Assembly: GCF_022867865.1 (NCBI RefSeq)
Contig: NZ_JALIEC010000011.1
Location: 1 to 64,000 of the forward strand
DNA: 64,000 bases
Direction of reading: 5' to 3'
From: Phaeobacter sp. J2-8
GTDB lineage: Bacteria; Pseudomonadota; Alphaproteobacteria; Rhodobacterales; Rhodobacteraceae
Position numbers and translations under genes: made by a program. This document shows, one piece after another, positions 61,475 through 64,000 of this stretch (position 1 is its first letter; each line of letters starts with the position of its first letter). The notes under the pieces were generated by a model. That model saw only the letters and a list, made by a program, of their open reading frames with translations. It did not search any database and was not told the origin of the DNA.

Positions 61475-64000
61475 ATGACTGAACAATTGAAGATGGGTGG
61501 CGGCAAGAACGACGGGCCGATCGAATGCCTGGGTATGACGTTCCCGAGCGATGACGCGCGCCGGGAGCACTTCTTGAAGCTCTTGGCCGAGAAGCTTAAA
61601 GAGCCTGAGTTCCGTGCGCGTGAGGGGTTTCCGAAGGGATCAGACGACGCAATCCTCGCGATGTCCGACCCGCCGTACTACACCGCTTGCCCCAATCCCT
61701 GGTTGACGGATTTTGTTGACCACCATGGGAAGCCCTATGATCCAGAGCGCGAGTACTCTCGCGAACCCATGGCAATTGACGTTTCGGTTGGAAAGACCGA
61801 CGCAATCTATAAGGCGCACTCCTACCATACCAAGGTGCCGCATCTGGCTATTGTGCCTTCGATCCTTCACTTCACCGAGCCAGGTGACATTGTGCTCGAC
61901 GGCTTTGCCGGATCAGGCATGACCGGTGTTGCGGCGCAGTGGTGCGGTACAGCACCGGCTGCATACCGTCATCAGCTAGAAATGGAATGGAAAAAGGCAG
62001 GTATGGCGGCGCCAAAGTGGGGCGCGCGTCGTGCTGTCCTAAACGATCTTTCCCCGGCGGCCACGTTTATCGGTGCCAATTATAACCTTCCGTTTGACGT
62101 CGACGGCTTCGCCAAGGCGGGCAAGCAGTTGCTCGCCGAAGTCGAGCGTGAAATCGGTTGGATGTATGAGACGCTTCATACCGATGGAAAGACAAAGGGC
62201 AGGATCGAATTCACGGTTTGGAGCCAACTCTACAGCTGTCCCGAATGCTCTGGTGAGATCAACTTTACCGAAGAGGCGCTGGATGAAGATACCAAACGTG
62301 TAAAAGACAGCTTTCCCTGTCCACATTGTGGAGCTGAGCTCAAGAAGGTAAAACTGGAGCGGCTACTTACAGCAAAGCTCGACCCGGCGACTGGAAAAAC
62401 GCTCGATGTTCCTAAGCGAGAACCTGCCTTAATCTCATACAGTATTGGGAAGACACGCTACGAGAAGCGACCGACTGCTGAAGATATAGCATTGCTAGAT
62501 CGCATCGAGGCTATGTCGCTTCCTCCAACGATGCCTACAATCGAAATTCCGCCCATGCATATGACACACGAGCGTGCGCGTATGGACTACTCTGGTGTAA
62601 CTCATATCCATCATTTTTTCCTTCCGCGTGCGGCTCAAGCGATGGGCTTGCTATGGGAAAAAGCGAGTGCCCATCCGAGTAGAAGAATACGCGCATTTCT
62701 TCTGTTCATGGTGGAGCAGTCGATTTGGGGCTTTTCAATCTTGAACCGATACAGTCCATCTCACTTCTCTCAGGTTAACCGTGCTCTCAATGGGGTTTAC
62801 TATGTTGCTTCTCAAACCTCTGAATGTAGTCCGCAGTATAATCTTGGCGGAAAACTAAACCGCCTAGTCAAAGCGTTTCAGACCTTCAGGGTCAAATCGA
62901 CTTTTGCTGCAGTTACGACTGGCACAGCCGCTAAGCTACCTTTGCCGGCCGCAAGCATCGACTATATCTTCACGGATCCGCCGTTTGGCGAGAATATCTA
63001 CTACGCGGATCTGAACTTCCTTGTGGAATCTTGGCATGGTGTCACAACAGATGCCGAGCCAGAGGCGATTATTGATCGCTTCAAAAAGAAGGCGTTGCCC
63101 GACTATCAACGTCTGATGCAGCAATGCTTTGCGGAATATAACCGTGTCCTCAAGCCGGGTCGCTGGATGACGGTGGTGTTCTCAAACAGCAAGGCCTCGG
63201 TCTGGAATGCCATCCAGGTTGCGCTTCAGCAGGCAGGTTTCGTCGTTGCAGAGGTGAATGCGCTCGACAAAGTCCAAGGCAGTTACCGTCAGGTGACATC
63301 CACAACCGCGGTAAAGCAGGACCTTGTCATTTCTGCATACAAACCGAATGGCGGTCTGGAGAAACGGCTCGCAGAACGAGGTGCCGCTCCCGACTCAGCA
63401 TGGGATTTCGTCGGAACCCACCTTCGTCAGTTGCCAGTTACCAAGGGTAAAGGCGGTTTGCTCGAGATGGTCGTGGAACGCGACCCGCGCCGGATCTACG
63501 ATCGCATGGTTGCGTGGTTTGTTCGCCATGATTATCCGGTCCCTCTGTCTACAGAGGAATTTCTGGACGGGCTGCGAAGCCGGTACCCCGAGCGCGACGG
63601 CATGGTCTTCTTGCCCGAGCAGGTGGCAGAGTATGACCGCAAACGTGCTCAAGCGGCTCAAGCTCCGCAGATGGAACTGTTCGTTTCGGATGAGCGCTCG
63701 GCGATCGACTGGCTGACCGATTTCCTGCGCAAGCGGCCTTCGACCTATCAAGAGGTGCATCCCGAATTCACGACCCAGGTCGGTGCCGGCTGGAAAAAGC
63801 ACGAAGAGAAGCCCGAGCTCTCTGCGTTGCTTGAAGACAACTTCCTGCGCTTCGACGGCAACGGCGACGTGCCGAGCCAGATCCACAGCTACCTCTCAAC
63901 CAATTTCAAGGATCTCCGGGGTCTTGAGAAGGAAGACCCGCGCCTGAAGGCAAAGGCGAAGGACCGCTGGTATGTGCCCGATCCGAACAAGGCGAAGGAT
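61475..64000 (+). CDS. pglXI: BREX type 3 adenine-specific DNA methyltransferase PglXI (Zn-ribbon, COG1743-like), 3' end outside window
   Basis: 842 codons from ATG 61475, open to the window end. N-terminal AMSDPPYYTACPNPW near residue 64, SAM-binding loop VLDGFAGSGMTGVAAQ near 141, a zinc ribbon CPEC...CPHC at about 254-284, and catalytic IFTDPPFGENIYYADLNFLVESW near 498. This order is that of DUF1156/COG1743 adenine methylases. In BREX the enzyme marks host DNA, which is then spared. The middle (about 62340-62960) is AT-richer with different codon use, possibly an exchanged recognition part. Helicase, PglZ and BrxA would be expected beyond the window. Confidence 0.88.
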   Translation, partial: MTEQLKMGGGKNDGPIECLGMTFPSDDARREHFLKLLAEKLKEPEFRAREGFPKGSDDAILAMSDPPYYTACPNPWLTDFVDHHGKPYDPEREYSREPMAIDVSVGKTDAIYKAHSYHTKVPHLAIVPSILHFTEPGDIVLDGFAGSGMTGVAAQWCGTAPAAYRHQLEMEWKKAGMAAPKWGARRAVLNDLSPAATFIGANYNLPFDVDGFAKAGKQLLAEVEREIGWMYETLHTDGKTKGRIEFTVWSQLYSCPECSGEINFTEEALDEDTKRVKDSFPCPHCGAELKKVKLERLLTAKLDPATGKTLDVPKREPALISYSIGKTRYEKRPTAEDIALLDRIEAMSLPPTMPTIEIPPMHMTHERARMDYSGVTHIHHFFLPRAAQAMGLLWEKASAHPSRRIRAFLLFMVEQSIWGFSILNRYSPSHFSQVNRALNGVYYVASQTSECSPQYNLGGKLNRLVKAFQTFRVKSTFAAVTTGTAAKLPLPAASIDYIFTDPPFGENIYYADLNFLVESWHGVTTDAEPEAIIDRFKKKALPDYQRLMQQCFAEYNRVLKPGRWMTVVFSNSKASVWNAIQVALQQAGFVVAEVNALDKVQGSYRQVTSTTAVKQDLVISAYKPNGGLEKRLAERGAAPDSAWDFVGTHLRQLPVTKGKGGLLEMVVERDPRRIYDRMVAWFVRHDYPVPLSTEEFLDGLRSRYPERDGMVFLPEQVAEYDRKRAQAAQAPQMELFVSDERSAIDWLTDFLRKRPSTYQEVHPEFTTQVGAGWKKHEEKPELSALLEDNFLRFDGNGDVPSQIHSYLSTNFKDLRGLEKEDPRLKAKAKDRWYVPDPNKAKD

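Noticed and set aside
61475-64000. DISARM- or DUF499-type locus instead of BREX
   Set aside because: The 152-aa P-loop gene before a DUF6079-like ATPase and the Zn-ribbon methylase order fit BREX type 3; no helicase-DUF1998 or DUF3780 gene is visible. Genes beyond the window could still change this.

Overview
The window reads as alphaproteobacterial DNA, most likely Rhodobacteraceae (Roseobacter/Paracoccus-type). The basis is high GC with C/G-ending codons, a complete repABC replication and partition module, and a plasmid gene set (ParB-like, DUF932, strawberry-notch helicase, Toprim, DUF2493, WGR) that I know from rhizobial and rhodobacterial replicons. Because repABC lies inside the window, the molecule is probably a megaplasmid or chromid. 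No rRNA, tRNA or CRISPR array was seen.

Left third (1-25580): catabolic genes, almost all on the minus strand. Block 1 (1-11336) is one long sulfatase operon. It holds three sulfatases, their own formylglycine-generating enzyme, a complete tripartite tricarboxylate transporter (tctCBA), a universal stress protein, and two 2-hydroxyacid oxidising flavoenzymes (one FMN, one FAD). A divergent MarR regulator sits at its head with a promoter/operator between them. The inferred job is uptake and desulfation of a sulfated carboxylate, followed by oxidation of the hydroxyacid released. Block 2 (11937-23609) is a tyrosine/homogentisate operon: hppD, hmgA, fahA and two zeta-class GST isomerases. A Rieske protein, an esterase, a beta-lactamase-fold hydrolase, 3-hydroxybutyrate dehydrogenase, Bfd, bacterioferritin, a CoA-transferase and a metallo-hydrolase are interleaved. 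Many junctions are ATGA overlaps. The products fumarate and acetoacetate fit the 3-hydroxybutyrate dehydrogenase and CoA-transferase. A SulP permease gene is divergent from hppD.

Middle (25581-32290): an IS3-type transposase remnant, a DUF1612 regulator with a perfect 28-bp palindrome at its start codon, a serine recombinase, then repA-repB-repC. The replicon has three CTTGACCGCGGTCAAG centromere-like palindromes and a counter-transcribed RNA between repB and repC with readable -35/-10 boxes and terminator.

Right half (32290-56158): plasmid accessory genes of mostly unknown role. Three of them are preceded by the same two-stem leader, placed exactly 12 nt before the start codon. Among them lies a GHKL-ATPase/PD-(D/E)XK-nuclease-like gene cut by a 1,195-bp IS3-family element with intact 3-bp target duplication, and a mobile mystery protein A/B (HTH/Fic) pair.

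Right edge (56301-64000): the first four genes of what looks like a type 3 BREX phage-defence locus (WYL regulator, BrxF, BrxC, Zn-ribbon methyltransferase PglXI). It runs off the window.

Five otherwise well-conserved genes carry single frame disruptions, one of them in a run of eight G. This points either to residual indel errors in the assembly or to real decay, and should be settled before the genes are called dead.
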